Shown here piece by piece: positions 1-10,777 of a stretch of DNA of 64,000 nucleotides. A model generated the notes under the pieces. It ran no database searches. It was not told the origin of the DNA and worked only from the letters and a program-made list of their open reading frames with translations. A program made the position numbers and the translations under genes. The DNA comes from Daucus carota subsp. sativus (taxonomy: Eukaryota; Streptophyta; Magnoliopsida; Apiales; Apiaceae), in contig NC_030381.2 of NCBI RefSeq assembly GCF_001625215.2, positions 38,190,689-38,254,688 on the forward strand, read 5' to 3'. Numbering within the stretch: the first letter of the stretch is position 1; each line of letters opens with the position of its first letter.

Positions 1-229
1 AAGATTACGCACTGTAAAGCATCGAGTGCAATGCAAGGAAGCAAATCCAAGGTATTCCATTGCTGCATTTCTGGGACCTAAGGGGACAGTGGAAGCTCCT
101 CCAGAACTGGTCGACGATGAACATCCCCGTTTGTATGCAGCTTTTACTTTCGAAGAGTACAGAAACCTTCGATTCTCAACAAAGCTGCAGGATGGTGAAG
201 CCCTTAATCTTTTGCTCATTGATCCTTGA
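1..229 (+). CDS. 2-oxoglutarate/Fe(II)-dependent dioxygenase, C-terminal end (partial)
   Basis: The window opens inside the last exon; the frame starts at base 2 and ends with TGA at 227-229. About 75 residues remain. They begin RLRTVKHRV, where the His is the expected third Fe(II) ligand of the HxD...H facial triad, followed by RYSIAAF, whose Arg-x-Ser is the 2-oxoglutarate-binding motif. The tail APPELVDDEHPRLY followed by FTFEEYRNLRFST is typical of plant 2-ODD enzymes close to the auxin-oxidising DAO and gibberellin-oxidase groups. The substrate cannot be told from this fragment; the DAO-like assignment is inference from the tail alone. The N-terminal part, including the HxD motif, lies upstream of the window. 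The gene runs in the same direction as the GATL gene that follows, with about 380 bases between them. Confidence 0.85.
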   Translation, partial: RLRTVKHRVQCKEANPRYSIAAFLGPKGTVEAPPELVDDEHPRLYAAFTFEEYRNLRFSTKLQDGEALNLLLIDP

Positions 230-329
230 TAGAATGGAATAGTTCTCTGGGGAGGAAGTTTACTACCAGTACTATATTTGAAATAAAGTCCTTAAAAATA
301 GAGAAGTATTTTGTCAACATTGTGATGAG

Positions 330-337
330 TATAAATA
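330..337 (+). promoter_or_regulatory. Probable TATA box of the GATL gene
   Basis: TATAAATA stands 275 bases before the GATL start codon. It is followed by a CT-rich leader (about 360-520), typical of plant 5' UTRs. No intron is obvious between it and the ATG. The 230-611 interval holds nothing else that I recognise, apart from the 3' UTR of the dioxygenase gene with an AATAAAG motif near 281. Confidence 0.5.
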
Positions 338-611
338 AGTAGTTAAAAAAAATAAAAAAAATCTAAGCTCTTTCCTAGGATTCTTCTCTTCCTCACAATC
401 TTCGAACATCAACTCGTCTCTCTCCTCTCCCCATTTTTTTGCATAAAATAAAATGATCCATTCATTTTTCAGGTTTTCTCTTTCTTTCATTTCCTCTCCT
501 TTCTCATCCAGCCAGACAGCCAGCCTCAATGGCTGCTTAGCCTTTTCCTCTCTGGATTAATCCCAAAACTTATTCATTGTTAGGATTGTGATTTAGAAGA
601 ATAAAGACAGG

Positions 612-1601
612 ATGGCCTTCCAGAGCTACTTGATAACTCTCGGCCTCCTGTCTGTCTCCCTCATCACAACTGCTAGTGCCACCACGGCCCCAATGTTCCG
701 TGAAGCACCTGCATTTATGAATGGGGACGAATGCACCAACTCTTCAATCCATGTGGCAATGACCCTTGATGCAAACTACATCCGGGGCACCATTGCTGCT
801 GTTTTATCCATTCTGCAGCATTCCACCTGCCCAGAAAACGTCGTGTTCCACTTCCTCTGGTCCCAACATGACCCTGAAATCTATTCCAGCATCAACTCCA
901 CATTCCCTTACCTCAATTTCAACCTCTATCCCTTTGATTCAAACCGAGTCCAGGACAAAATATCCAAGTCCATTCGCCAAGCCCTTGATCAGCCTCTAAA
1001 CTACGCCAGAATCTACCTGGCAGATATCTTACCAGAGCAAGTAGAACGTGTAATCTACCTAGACTCTGATCTTGTACTGGTAGATGACATTACAAAACTA
1101 TGGCAAGTTGACTTGGAGGACAAAGTACTAGCAGCACCTGAATATTGCCATGCAAATTTCACACAATATTTCACACCTGCTTTCTGGTCTGACCCCGAAT
1201 ATGCCAACACATTTGAAGGGCGAACGCCATGCTACTTTAACACAGGAGTCATGGTGGTAGACCTCGACAAATGGAGACAAGGAGGGTACACACAGAAAGT
1301 TGAGGCATGGATGATAGTGCAGAAGCAGAAGAGGATATACCACCTGGGATCAATGCCGCCTTTTTTGTTGGTCCTGGCAGGAAACATAAAAGCCGTAGAT
1401 CACAGATGGAATCAGCATGGTTTAGGCGGTGATAATTTAGAGGGGAAATGTAGAAATTTGCATCCGGGGCCTATTAGTTTGTTGCACTGGAGTGGGAAAG
1501 GTAAGCCATGGTTGAGGTTGGATTCCAGAAAACCATGCACTGTCGATCATCTATGGGCTCCGTACGATCTCTATCGTTCTTCCACTCATCTTTTCGAATA
1601 A
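612..1601 (+). CDS. GATL: Galacturonosyltransferase-like protein (GT8 family, GATL)
   Basis: Intronless, 329 residues, a little shorter than the usual 340-360 for GATL proteins. An N-terminal hydrophobic stretch (about 5-24) is a signal peptide or signal anchor. The GT8 domain follows: [13 protein letters not shown] at 48-60, the metal-binding DSD at residues 151-153 within [26 protein letters not shown] at 207-221, and the nucleotide-sugar/metal motif HWSGKGKPW at 292-300. Family knowledge: GATL proteins act in the Golgi in pectin and/or xylan synthesis (PARVUS is a member) and are generally encoded by single-exon genes, as here. The C-terminus ends soon after LWAPYDLY, the usual end of the domain. 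All key motifs are present, so it should be functional. The exact donor and acceptor sugars cannot be decided from sequence. Confidence 0.93.
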   Translation: MAFQSYLITLGLLSVSLITTASATTAPMFREAPAFMNGDECTNSSIHVAMTLDANYIRGTIAAVLSILQHSTCPENVVFHFLWSQHDPEIYSSINSTFPYLNFNLYPFDSNRVQDKISKSIRQALDQPLNYARIYLADILPEQVERVIYLDSDLVLVDDITKLWQVDLEDKVLAAPEYCHANFTQYFTPAFWSDPEYANTFEGRTPCYFNTGVMVVDLDKWRQGGYTQKVEAWMIVQKQKRIYHLGSMPPFLLVLAGNIKAVDHRWNQHGLGGDNLEGKCRNLHPGPISLLHWSGKGKPWLRLDSRKPCTVDHLWAPYDLYRSSTHLFE

Positions 1602-2158
1602 TCTTGAGATGCACATCAAGGTTAACAGACCAACAGAATTACATTTATATATACACACATTTAATCTTTGGTTATTCGATGTCTAAGCTAAGAACAATGA
1701 CCAGAGATCTCCTATATATAAATGTAATTGCGAGGAAAAGGAGGAGAAAAGTGGTGGTTTTATGATATCGAAGATCAGAGTATTATTATTTGCTTACAGT
1801 CCTTAATTTCTTCTTTCCTTTTCCTCGAAAAACAAATTTTGAAGGAAAAATTAGAGAGGGGGGCACAGGGGAGTAGATTTTCTGTTCATATGTGTTTTGT
1901 GTTTCTTCTGGTGTTAATCAGCATTTGGATGATAATAGACCTTGCATTTGTGTTGATACTGTTTCTGCCTTCAGTCTCATTATTCATAATTTTATACAAC
2001 AGGTAGTGCAAACCTAAGTATAATCTACCATTCCTAACATATGTTTTATATTTCATAATGCCACAGAAATAAAGCAATGTACTCTTCATAAAGCAAACAA
2101 AAAGTTAACATATGCATGCATAACTACGGAGGGCAAAATATAATAAAACACTACGAGA
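1602..2158. other. Intergenic, between convergent GATL and MBD genes
   Basis: This is AT-rich sequence with no gene that I recognise. The first part should hold the GATL 3' UTR. The part near 2050-2257 should hold the 3' UTR of the MBD gene on the minus strand. Only short unsupported open frames occur. Confidence 0.6.
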
Positions 2159-2257
2159 AGCTAACAAAGTACCAAGTTGTTTGTTTAGGTGGACAGCGCA
2201 AGTACAGACCCATCGACAAACTAGCATAGAACGGTCAAATCTAGAACATCATCTAGC

Positions 2258-5200
2258 TCATGCTGATCCGAATAATTTCTTCCCATTTTGTTTGACAATC
2301 TTCTTTTCAATACCCAGCTTCCTTACATAATCCTTCGGTATAGTTTCACTCATCACCTTTGGAGTTATGAAGCTAAAATCTGCAATGGAAATTGTTTGGT
2401 TGTACTCCGGATGTTCTTCAAGGAACGTAGCGGCTTCAACTGAAGATCTCAGCCTCTTACCCTCAGGTGTGATGTAGTGAGCATCCATTTTTGAGAAATC
2501 CTTCCTGAGGATTACCTCACGGATAAAACCTGGAGGAGTCTTGGGAACATCTGGTTTATCAATGACCCAAGTTCGCGATGAATCGTATTCGATATCAGCA
2601 GGATCATCACATGTTACCTCTAACTTCTTGTTGCACACAAATGGATCTTTTGTGGCATTAGCTCGAATCCCCTCAAACACTTCTTGTGTTGGAATCCGCC
2701 TCCACTTGAGGCATTCTTTACACTGTACAGCATACACATAAGACCAACAAGCCCCCAGCTTTCCATTCTAGACAGAGAAGGAAAAATTAAGAAACTTGAT
2801 TACATTGACATGCTTTATTAACAATATACTAATAAAGTCTATACTACACAAATAGGTTGAAATGAGGCGGAACAATATAGATAAAGTTTCTTCTGCAAAC
2901 TAACATTAACATCTTGTTACTCTAACATAATAAAAGAAAAAAAAGAAACGGAAGAATATATGACAATTTCTACAACTCCATTGAGATGTGTAATTAAATC
3001 ACCACTTAGACACACTTATTCATGGATATAGATGATGGATGAGTTCAATATCAGTCTCCCTAATCTAGTTAGTACCAAAAAACCAACTTGTCTACTAAAA
3101 GTCTTAAACTGAGCAATAATAGACCGGGTTTAGCAATAATAAAAAAATGTAGCTTTAAAAACTCAACACAAACAAGTAACTTTTATTTAACCTACAGGCC
3201 ACCAGAAATAGAATCAACTCTAAATGTTGTAAATTAGACCATAGCTAATGAACAGTAAAAAGGGTTAATTATCAAACTCATCACTGAAGTCATCAAATGG
3301 TATCAACTTGGTTACTGATCTCCACGGGGTCTCACTCTAGTCATTATAGTGATTTAATGATATCAAAATAATCAATGACGATAACTTCTTTAGCGGACCC
3401 TTAACGGGAGTGCTATATCGCAGCTTAGTGGAGGTTGAAATCGCTAATCTTTCGCAAGGCTCTGGTCATATGTTGTGTTCATGCTTGTTTGTGTTTGTGC
3501 CCAAAATCACACTTTCTTGCGTATTCTCGGTGTATTCTTACATATTAGCGTTGCTTTTACAATTTATGTGATGTTAGTTTCTTGTAATGTTAATCTGGGA
3601 TGTTGCTTGGTGAATTGAAGTGAAGATAAATTACATACACACAATGAATATATACATACACGCTTAGAACCATCAAATAAATACGCAATCAAATCCATTT
3701 CTAATCACAAACAGAATCACGTGTAATGGCAATGGGTTAAGCTGAGTTAAGGACAAATTTGTTTCAATATAGGATTACGCGTTACTAATCAGAATCTTAA
3801 ATCCCAAAACCAGTTTAGTACATATCTATTTTAAACTCCATAATGTGAGTGAGAAACCATAAATCAAACAAGCCCCAAGGAACTGACAACGAAGATCGGA
3901 GTTCGGAGAAGGAGGCATGTGTCGTCTCTCAGTGTGCTTGGCCAACTAATGTCAATAAGGTTTTATTCTTGGCTTCTGAAATACTACCCTAAATCCATAT
4001 ATGATTCTCACATTCAAAAACAGATGCCGAAATAGTATAATACACGAAGCATTTATATGGTTAATCATCACCAATCATAATATTACTGCCCGATATAATT
4101 CAATTAGATGTATAATTACAATAAATTGAACATCCACAATTTGGAAATATTATATTCTATAGCATAATACCAAATCTACCTGACAAATTTCAATGCTTGT
4201 TTCCGTTCACTTGTATAATTGTCATTAGGTTATCGTTCACTCTCAGTTACCCTATGTGTTTGCAAGCAGGACCCTACCATACCGATGTACCTAAGATTTT
4301 CTAGCCTTGCTCAGAATTCTAAACTGAGGAGTCTAGCAGCTTTAAATTTTTCAGAATAGATTATCGATATGAGTGCACCTTATTCTAGGACAAAAAAAGT
4401 TTAGAATTGGCAAAATACCTGATAGCATAATGCAAAATATGTCATTTCTTGTCGTCTCTGCCTTTTCCTTTTTATTATAGTATTCATCTACTCACATTCC
4501 TTACAGCTAAATCTTCAAGACCAGGTTAAAAGATGGAAGTGAGCTGTGAACAACCCATCTTCTTTCAAAGTTTATAAATTTCAATTAGCAGCTGTGTGTT
4601 AGAATTCGACATGACGATCCAAATCTCAGATATAGGCTGAATTTCAGAAAGATAAGAGACACATTTTTACAGCTGAATTTTCAAGAGCGGGGTAAGAGAG
4701 AGGGAGATGAAAATCAATAACAACTTAACAGTATCACAACTTATATCCCACAGTTTCCTTGAAATCCTTTATAGTCTGTACAATTTAGCCTGAACTTCTA
4801 ACTTAGACAAAAGAAGTGAAACTCCACACTCTCAGTGGGATACCTATACAACCAGCCCCTAACTCTGAACCAGGGAATTGTGTGCAAATTTAACCATTTC
4901 AGATGTAATTTAGATGGAACTCCTAGAAATAACCCTCATGCTATGATAAGAGGCCGTACCAGAGTACCAGATATACAAGATACACAATCTCGCCACTAAC
5001 TACACAAAAAAGCTAATTTTTCTACTAAGCACTCATTGTTCTTCCCATCCTTCATACAAATCTGATTTAATCTCAAGACACCATATTCATTCTTATACCT
5101 AAAACTCAAATGAGCACAGCTTATAGCAGCTACAAGATAGTTAATTTCGCTTCTGGACAAAGAAATCAGCAAGGCTCATATCCTATGAAACTCTCAAATA

Positions 5201-6058
5201 TACCATAAATATTAAAGCAATGAATCTACACAGACAAACTGGTACTCCGTATCAGATTGTACTGTAGATGCTATTGTTATATTAAGCTAAAGCGTAACAC
5301 TACTCCACCATTCTTACCATATCACGCTCCAAACTAATCCACAACTAATACAGAAATAGTGGCAAGTCGTTGGAGGTCAGTGCTATGGTAAAACTATGGG
5401 TAAGAATAACAGAACCACATTACAGCAGTACATAGCTTTATTTTAACTCTGATTAGGGTTTCTCCAACTTTATAATTGATAATGGTCATCAAAAGGGTTC
5501 CCGTGTTTGAAGAAAAACTGAAATGCATAAAAGGGGTTTATAAAAAGAAGTCTCAAGGACAAGTGCACAATGGAAAAGTCCTCACAGAGTCCCAACGACA
5601 ACCCATTGTGTCACATTTCTAGCAAAATCAAGTCCAAAATTCAGATCAATTAATCGAGCCAAACCATCTTCTAAACCCTAACTTATACCCATAAAATGAT
5701 GATGTGAAGGCCATTGAGTAAAAAATCAATTTCAACAAAGAAATCCATAACATATATGACAATATTACATACCCAATAACAACAGAACAATGACAAGTAC
5801 TATAAAAACATAAAATGAGCACATGCAATGACAATATAATTAGCACATGCAATAACAAATATGACACACCAAACAAATAATAACAACAAAAAATAACAAA
5901 ACCCTAAAAACCCACCAACCAACAATCAAGAAAAACACTAATAATCATAAATATTGAACAAAAAACATAACACATATATACAACCAAATATACACAACAT
6001 GATATTAAAGCAAAAGGGTGACAAAAGATCGGATCTTTTTCGAATATACCTTCACCAT
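2258..6058 (-). CDS. CW-type zinc finger / methyl-CpG-binding domain protein, copy A
   Basis: Two coding exons on the minus strand: 6058-6050 (ATG GTG AAG, then donor GTATAT) and 2767-2258 (acceptor TCTAG). The 3.28-kb intron is phase 0, giving 172 residues starting MVKNGKLGACWSY. This start is supported because copy B has the same nine-base coding exon. Residues 16-56 form a CW-like zinc module with Cys19, Cys22, Cys48 and Cys56 and the KWRRIP signature. An MBD fold spans about 78-128 (TPPGF, RKDFSKMDAHY, TPEGKRLRSS, EEHPEY). This architecture matches plant MBD2/MBD4-class nuclear proteins, which are expected to bind chromatin; methyl-CpG binding in this class is not assured. The C-terminal tail is basic (EKKIVKQNGKK). 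A transcript could refute the long intron or show extra upstream exons. Confidence 0.85.
3262..3640. repeat. Insertion specific to MBD copy A intron, one Mutator-like MITE end
   Basis: Copies A and B align up to AGTAAAAAGGG (A) and AATAAAAAGGG (B) and then diverge until about 3640. The A-specific segment begins GGGTTAATTATCAA and continues with phrases such as ATCACTGAAGTCA, like the terminus of the complete element at 22465-23011. I find no matching right end, so this looks like a one-ended or degraded relative. Coordinates are approximate. Confidence 0.4.
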
Positions 6059-6171
6059 TTTCTCAACTCTGAATCTTCACACAGTCTCTATCCCTCTGCT
6101 TTGCTGCACTCCAAGAAACAGGAACAGTCCAGTATATAGTATATAATATTGTAGATTCTTGATTTCCCAAT

Positions 6172-6222
6172 TTTGATATATATAAATACGGGCCTGGAAT
6201 GTGAATCCGAGTCGGCCCAAAC
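6172..6222 (-). promoter_or_regulatory. Promoter of MBD copy A: TATA box and site II-like motifs
   Basis: Read on the minus strand, the block contains TGGGCC, then CGGATTCACATTCCAGGCCC, then TATTTATATATA, about 120 bases before the ATG at 6058. TGGGCC and AGGCCC are site II-like elements that TCP factors bind in promoters of growth-related plant genes. The same block, with few changes, lies in front of copy B at 10726-10777, so it has been retained in both copies. Confidence 0.55.
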
Positions 6223-7130
6223 TTAGTATGAAACTCTAGCCTGGCCTGATAGAATTTGACGAAAATTGGGATCAGTGGATGAAGTTAATTAATTAATTAA
6301 TGGATTTGTTTCAACAAACAATATTACATATATGATTATTTATCGGATTTTTTAGTTAATTTTTTTTGACTGGTTTTTTTCAGTGAAAATGATAAAAATG
6401 CCGTATTTTAATAAGTTTGTACAGAATAATCATTTTTCAAATTAATAATAAAATATATCATCATATTACCTTTTTTCTTTGCTAAGTATCCTATAACGTT
6501 TTTGAAAATGAACAAGATTAATTTATCCGGAGAATAATTGATGATTAGATGATAGTGTTGATGATCACTCAAGAATTTTAAATAATCGGGGTACATGTGT
6601 AGATGAAGAGAAAGTGTCATATGATAAAAAATTTAAGATTTAAAATTAACTGAGATTTTAATGGATTTATAATCTAACTTGTTACTCCTTCCTAAAGCTT
6701 TGTCAATACTCTCACTCCCTGCAGAACTTGCAGTCTGATACTGCCTTCAGTCTTAATTTTGGCTTTAATACTTGGCCAAGATAGTAGCAATATAACCAGA
6801 GAAAAGTAAAATATTTGTTGAAATATAAGACAAAACATAAGAAGAGAAGAGAAGGTCAATGGAATAGAAGTGAGAGATGACATCAAATAAGTTCAGCATT
6901 GTCTTGACTCATCCATGGTAACTTTTCAAGTAACCCATCACTGCAAACGGTTTGCTCGCATTCCAACTGCATAACCTGAATTTATCATGTAAGAGAGCTT
7001 TTACGGAAAATCACAAGCCGTCTTACACAAATAAATTGATGAGCATATAAAATTAAGAAAATAGTAAAATCGGCATGCACAGCAACTAAGGATGACAATT
7101 TTTTATTTTATTTTTTGTATAAAAAAAACT
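6223..7130. other. Spacer between MBD duplication units
   Basis: AT-rich, with short (TTAA)n-like runs near 6285-6300. I see no gene, RNA or complete transposon. Open frames here are short and resemble no family that I know. Confidence 0.5.
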
Positions 7131-7320
7131 GCTAACAAAGGACCAAGTTGCTTAAATATTTGTTGTTTACTTGGACACCGCAAGTAAACGACAAATAGAC
7201 CTGTCAACAAACTAGTTTAAACTTTTTGAGGCAATCCCCTAAGCCCCTAACAGAATCCACAATGGAATCATGGAGAAAATGTCTGTCGCATATACATTTC
7301 TTCCCACTGTGTTTGACAAT

Positions 7321-10300
7321 CTATGTTTTGACACACACCCTCCTTAGATAATCGTAATCCTCAGGTATAGTTTCAGCCATCACTTTTAGAGGTGTGAAGC
7401 TGAAATCTGCTACAGAAACTGATTCCTTGTACTCCGGATATTCTTCAAGGAACATAGCTACTTCAGCTGAATTTCTAAGCTCCATCCCCTCAGGTGTGAC
7501 ATAAAAAACATCCAATTGTGAGCAATCCTTCCTGAGAATTCCATCACGATCAAAACCTGGAGGAGTCTTTGGAGCACCTGCTTCATCAAAGGCCCAAATA
7601 ATGGATGAATCGGGTTTCATATCACCTGGATCATCACATGTTAACTTTAACTTCTTGCACGTAAATGGATCTTCAGAAACATTAGCTCGGATCTCCTCAA
7701 ACTCTTTTATTGTGGGAATGGGCCTCCACTTGAGGCATTCTACACACTGTACAGTATACCCATAAAACCGCTCCCTCAAATTTTCATTCTAGACAGAGAA
7801 GGAAAAGTAAGAAACTTATTAAATATGTCATAACAAATGAATACTATACTACACAAATTGGTTGAAATGAGATGGAACAATATGGAAAAGTTTCGTCCAC
7901 AAACGAACTCCAAACATCTTGTTATATTTCCTTGTAAACTCTCACATTATTATAGACAGCGAGAAAATTTGTACAAATTGGTAAGGAAAAAGAAGAAAAG
8001 AAAGAAAATATGCCAATTTCTACACAATTCCATATAGATGTGCGGTTAAATCACCACTAAGACACACTTATTCATAGATATAGTACATGATAATTGAGTT
8101 TATATCAATCTCCCTGATGATCTTGTTAGTACCAAATAACACAACTTAAAAGTTAAAACTGAGAAATAATAGAGCAGATTTAGCAATAATGAAATATATA
8201 ACTTAAAAAAGTCGACACAAACAAGTCATTTTTATTTAACCTACAGGCCACAAGGAATAGGATCAACTCTTAGGTGTTGTAAATTTACGCTAGCTAGTAG
8301 CTAATGAACAATAAAAAGGGCGGACCAAGTAAAAAAGTGTAAAATCATGTGGTGCCATTGGGACACGAGGCAACAAGGTCATCTGTACTCCTAACTCCTA
8401 CCAACATTATTTTAGAGTCATTTAATTCCTCACAAGAGTTGCCATGTGACAATGCGAGCTAGAGCAAGACTCAACACATATATTTATTTTCTGTTCTGTA
8501 CTCTGTCTATGCTTACAGCCCGGTTAATTAAACCACTTCAACTTGTGTTAGCCACAAGCTAGAGAATGTGATCATACTGACACATTCTGCGCAAAAGATC
8601 AACAAAAGTACACTTCATTTTTTGCTCTAAGGTCAAACTTATTATGGGGTAAATTTCTTCACGGCTTTGCTTAATCTCTCTTTTCCCTCTGGGAGATTGG
8701 GACATTTCCATGGCAAAATAATAAATGTAACAAGTAACCATCAAATAAATACACAATCAAATTCATTCCTAATCACAAACAGAAACACGTGTAATGCTGG
8801 TATGAGCGCCCGCGGAGCCACTCAGTAGCTAAGGTGGGCCATGTGTTACGCTGAGTTATGGACTAATTTGTTGCAATATAGTATCACATAAAAACAGGCC
8901 CAGTAATATTACGATTAGAACTCATCGTAAAGCCCAAGACCAGTTTAGTATAAATCTATTCGAACCCCGAAATGTGAGTCAGAAACCCTAAGATAAACAA
9001 GCCGCAAGGTACTGCACAACGAAGATCGGAGTTTGGAGAAGGAAGCTTATGTCATCTTTCAGTGTGCTTGCCCGACGAACGTGACAGAGGTTCTATTCTT
9101 GGCTTCTTAAATACTACCCTAGATTCATATATGATTCTCACATTCATATGCAGAAATAGTATTATACACAAAGCATATATGGTTATCATCATCAATCATA
9201 CTATTACTGCCCGATATGATTCAATTAGATGTATAATTACAATAGATTGAACTATCAGCATTTGGAAATATTATATATTATAGCATAATACCAAATCTAC
9301 ATGACAAATTTCAATGTTTGTTTCTGTTCACTTGTGTAATTGTCATTAGATTATCGTTCACTCTCAATTACCCTATGTATTTGCAATTAGGACCCTACCA
9401 TACTGATTTGCCTAAGATTTTTCTACCTATGCTCAGGACTTGAAACTGAGCTGTCCAGCAGCTTTTATTAGAATAGATAATTGATAAGGGTGCGCCCTAT
9501 TCCTGGGCAAAAAACTTTTGAATTGGCAAAATACCTGATAGCATAATGCAAAATATGTCATTAATTTTCATCTCCGGCTTCCCCTTTTTATAATAGCATT
9601 CCTCTGCTCACCTTTTCTTACAACTGAAGTTTTCAAGACCCGGGTAGAAGATGGAAGTGAGCTGTGACCAGGGTAAATTCCGAACTCGGAAATTGGTACA
9701 AATTTACCCAATTTAAATGTAATCTTTGCTTTCTGGATGTTATGTTTTAGCAACTGGAAGTCCTCCATATATTCATACAAAAGTAAAATGTGATTCTTCC
9801 AAGTAGTTTAAAATCCAAATACACATTACAATTTACATAATACATGATTGGCTAGTCCATTTTGTTTTGCTTCAATATTATCTAGCCATCGACATAGCAT
9901 GTTAACAATGTGTATTGCACGTACTTCTTATATACATAACCATCAACTTTTGTGCAGTAGCAGGCTAGCAGCAGCTCCAGTGTCGCTTCACATTGAACAA
10001 TTTGCAATTAAGTGTTTATAAGGAGAATAGGCGCTGGGAGAAAAGGTGTGTTCCCCTAATTTGTCTAATAACATTCACCATCTTTTCTATATCGTTGTTG
10101 TGGACTTTAATTTTACTGCTACATGTAATCTTAACGTCAGTTCAGTCATTTCTTTGTTAATAGCCATTGTTGCTTAAAATCCAGTCATTTTCTCTTGTTT
10201 TACTGCTCCTCTTTCGTTTTGTTTTCAGTTCTGTTGTGCCTGTCTGTCTTATTGTTTCTAAGGGGCCTTGTTTATTTTCAGTTAATAAACATTTAAAGTT

Positions 10301-10654
10301 TTAAACTACAAAATAACTTAAAATTTTACCACCAGGTCTCGATTTTGGCTGCTCAAACCAAAATTTTCAACAACTCAAAGAAACCCAAAATTCATGTACA
10401 CTTGAACTTCGATTAGGCTTACAGAATTCGATTAATCTCAAACAAGATGACATGCCCACCAAGAAATAATAACAAAAATAACAAAACCCTAACAAACCAC
10501 CAAGTAACAATCAAGAAACACACTATAAGCAGATATGAAAGGAAAACAAAAAAACATAACACATAACAAATTTATACAAACAAATATACACAACATGATA
10601 TTAAAGCAAAAGGGTGACCAAAGATTGAATCTTTTTTGAATTTACCTTCACCAT
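7321..10654 (-). CDS. CW-type zinc finger / MBD protein, copy B (diverged, shorter C-terminus)
   Basis: Same structure as copy A: exon 1 at 10654-10646 (ATG GTG AAG, donor GTAAAT) and exon 2 at 7788-7321 (acceptor TCTAG), phase 0, 158 residues starting MVKNENLRERFYG. The zinc-module cysteines are kept (18, 21, 47, 54). The MBD part has changed at residues that are well conserved in the domain: TPEGKRLRSS in copy A is TPEGMELRNS here, losing the Lys, an Arg and a Ser. The reading frame ends at a TAG where copy A has a Lys codon, so the basic tail is lost; copy A-like sequence continues after the stop. The gene may still make protein, but DNA binding is probably altered. That is inference. Confidence 0.8.
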
Positions 10655-10725
10655 CTTCACGGCTCTGAATCTTCAGTCCCTCTCTCAGACTCTGTCTGCT
10701 CGGCTGCTTCTTGGTTACCGGTTTG

Positions 10726-10777
10726 GATATGTACAAATACGGGCCTGGACTATGAATCCGAGTCGGCCCACACTAAG
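10726..10777 (-). promoter_or_regulatory. Promoter of MBD copy B, conserved with copy A
   Basis: On the minus strand this reads TGGGCC, CGACTCGGATTCATAG, then CAGGCCCGTATTTG. It matches the copy A promoter closely, but the TATA-like part is less regular (TACAAATACG on the plus strand against TATAAATACG in A). This could lower expression relative to copy A, which is inference. Confidence 0.5.

Larger units (their letters stand above)
2159..6222 (-). repeat. Tandem segmental duplication, unit A (CW-MBD gene)
   Basis: The sequence from about 2159 (GCTAACAAAGTACCAAGTTG) to about 6222 (GTCGGCCCAAACTTA) recurs at about 7131-10777 in the same order and orientation. Alignable parts include the 3' flank, exon 2, several intron blocks (for example 4110-4200 against 9220-9310), exon 1 and the promoter. 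The copies differ by substitutions and by unit-specific insertions, such as 3262-3640 here. Unit A is about 4.06 kb and unit B about 3.65 kb. Confidence 0.85.
7131..10777 (-). repeat. Tandem segmental duplication, unit B (CW-MBD gene)
   Basis: Second unit of the duplication described at 2159-6222. Shared landmarks include the 3' block starting GCTAACAAAGGACCAAGTTG, exon 2 with its acceptor TCTAG, an intron block at 9120-9330, the leader near 10590-10690 and the promoter at 10726-10777. The stretch of about 9730-10430 has no clear counterpart at the same place in unit A. Confidence 0.85.

Noticed and set aside
1728-2006. A 92-codon plus-strand open frame after the GATL gene.
   Set aside because: Hydrophobic Phe/Leu/Ile text from T-rich 3' UTR sequence; no support.
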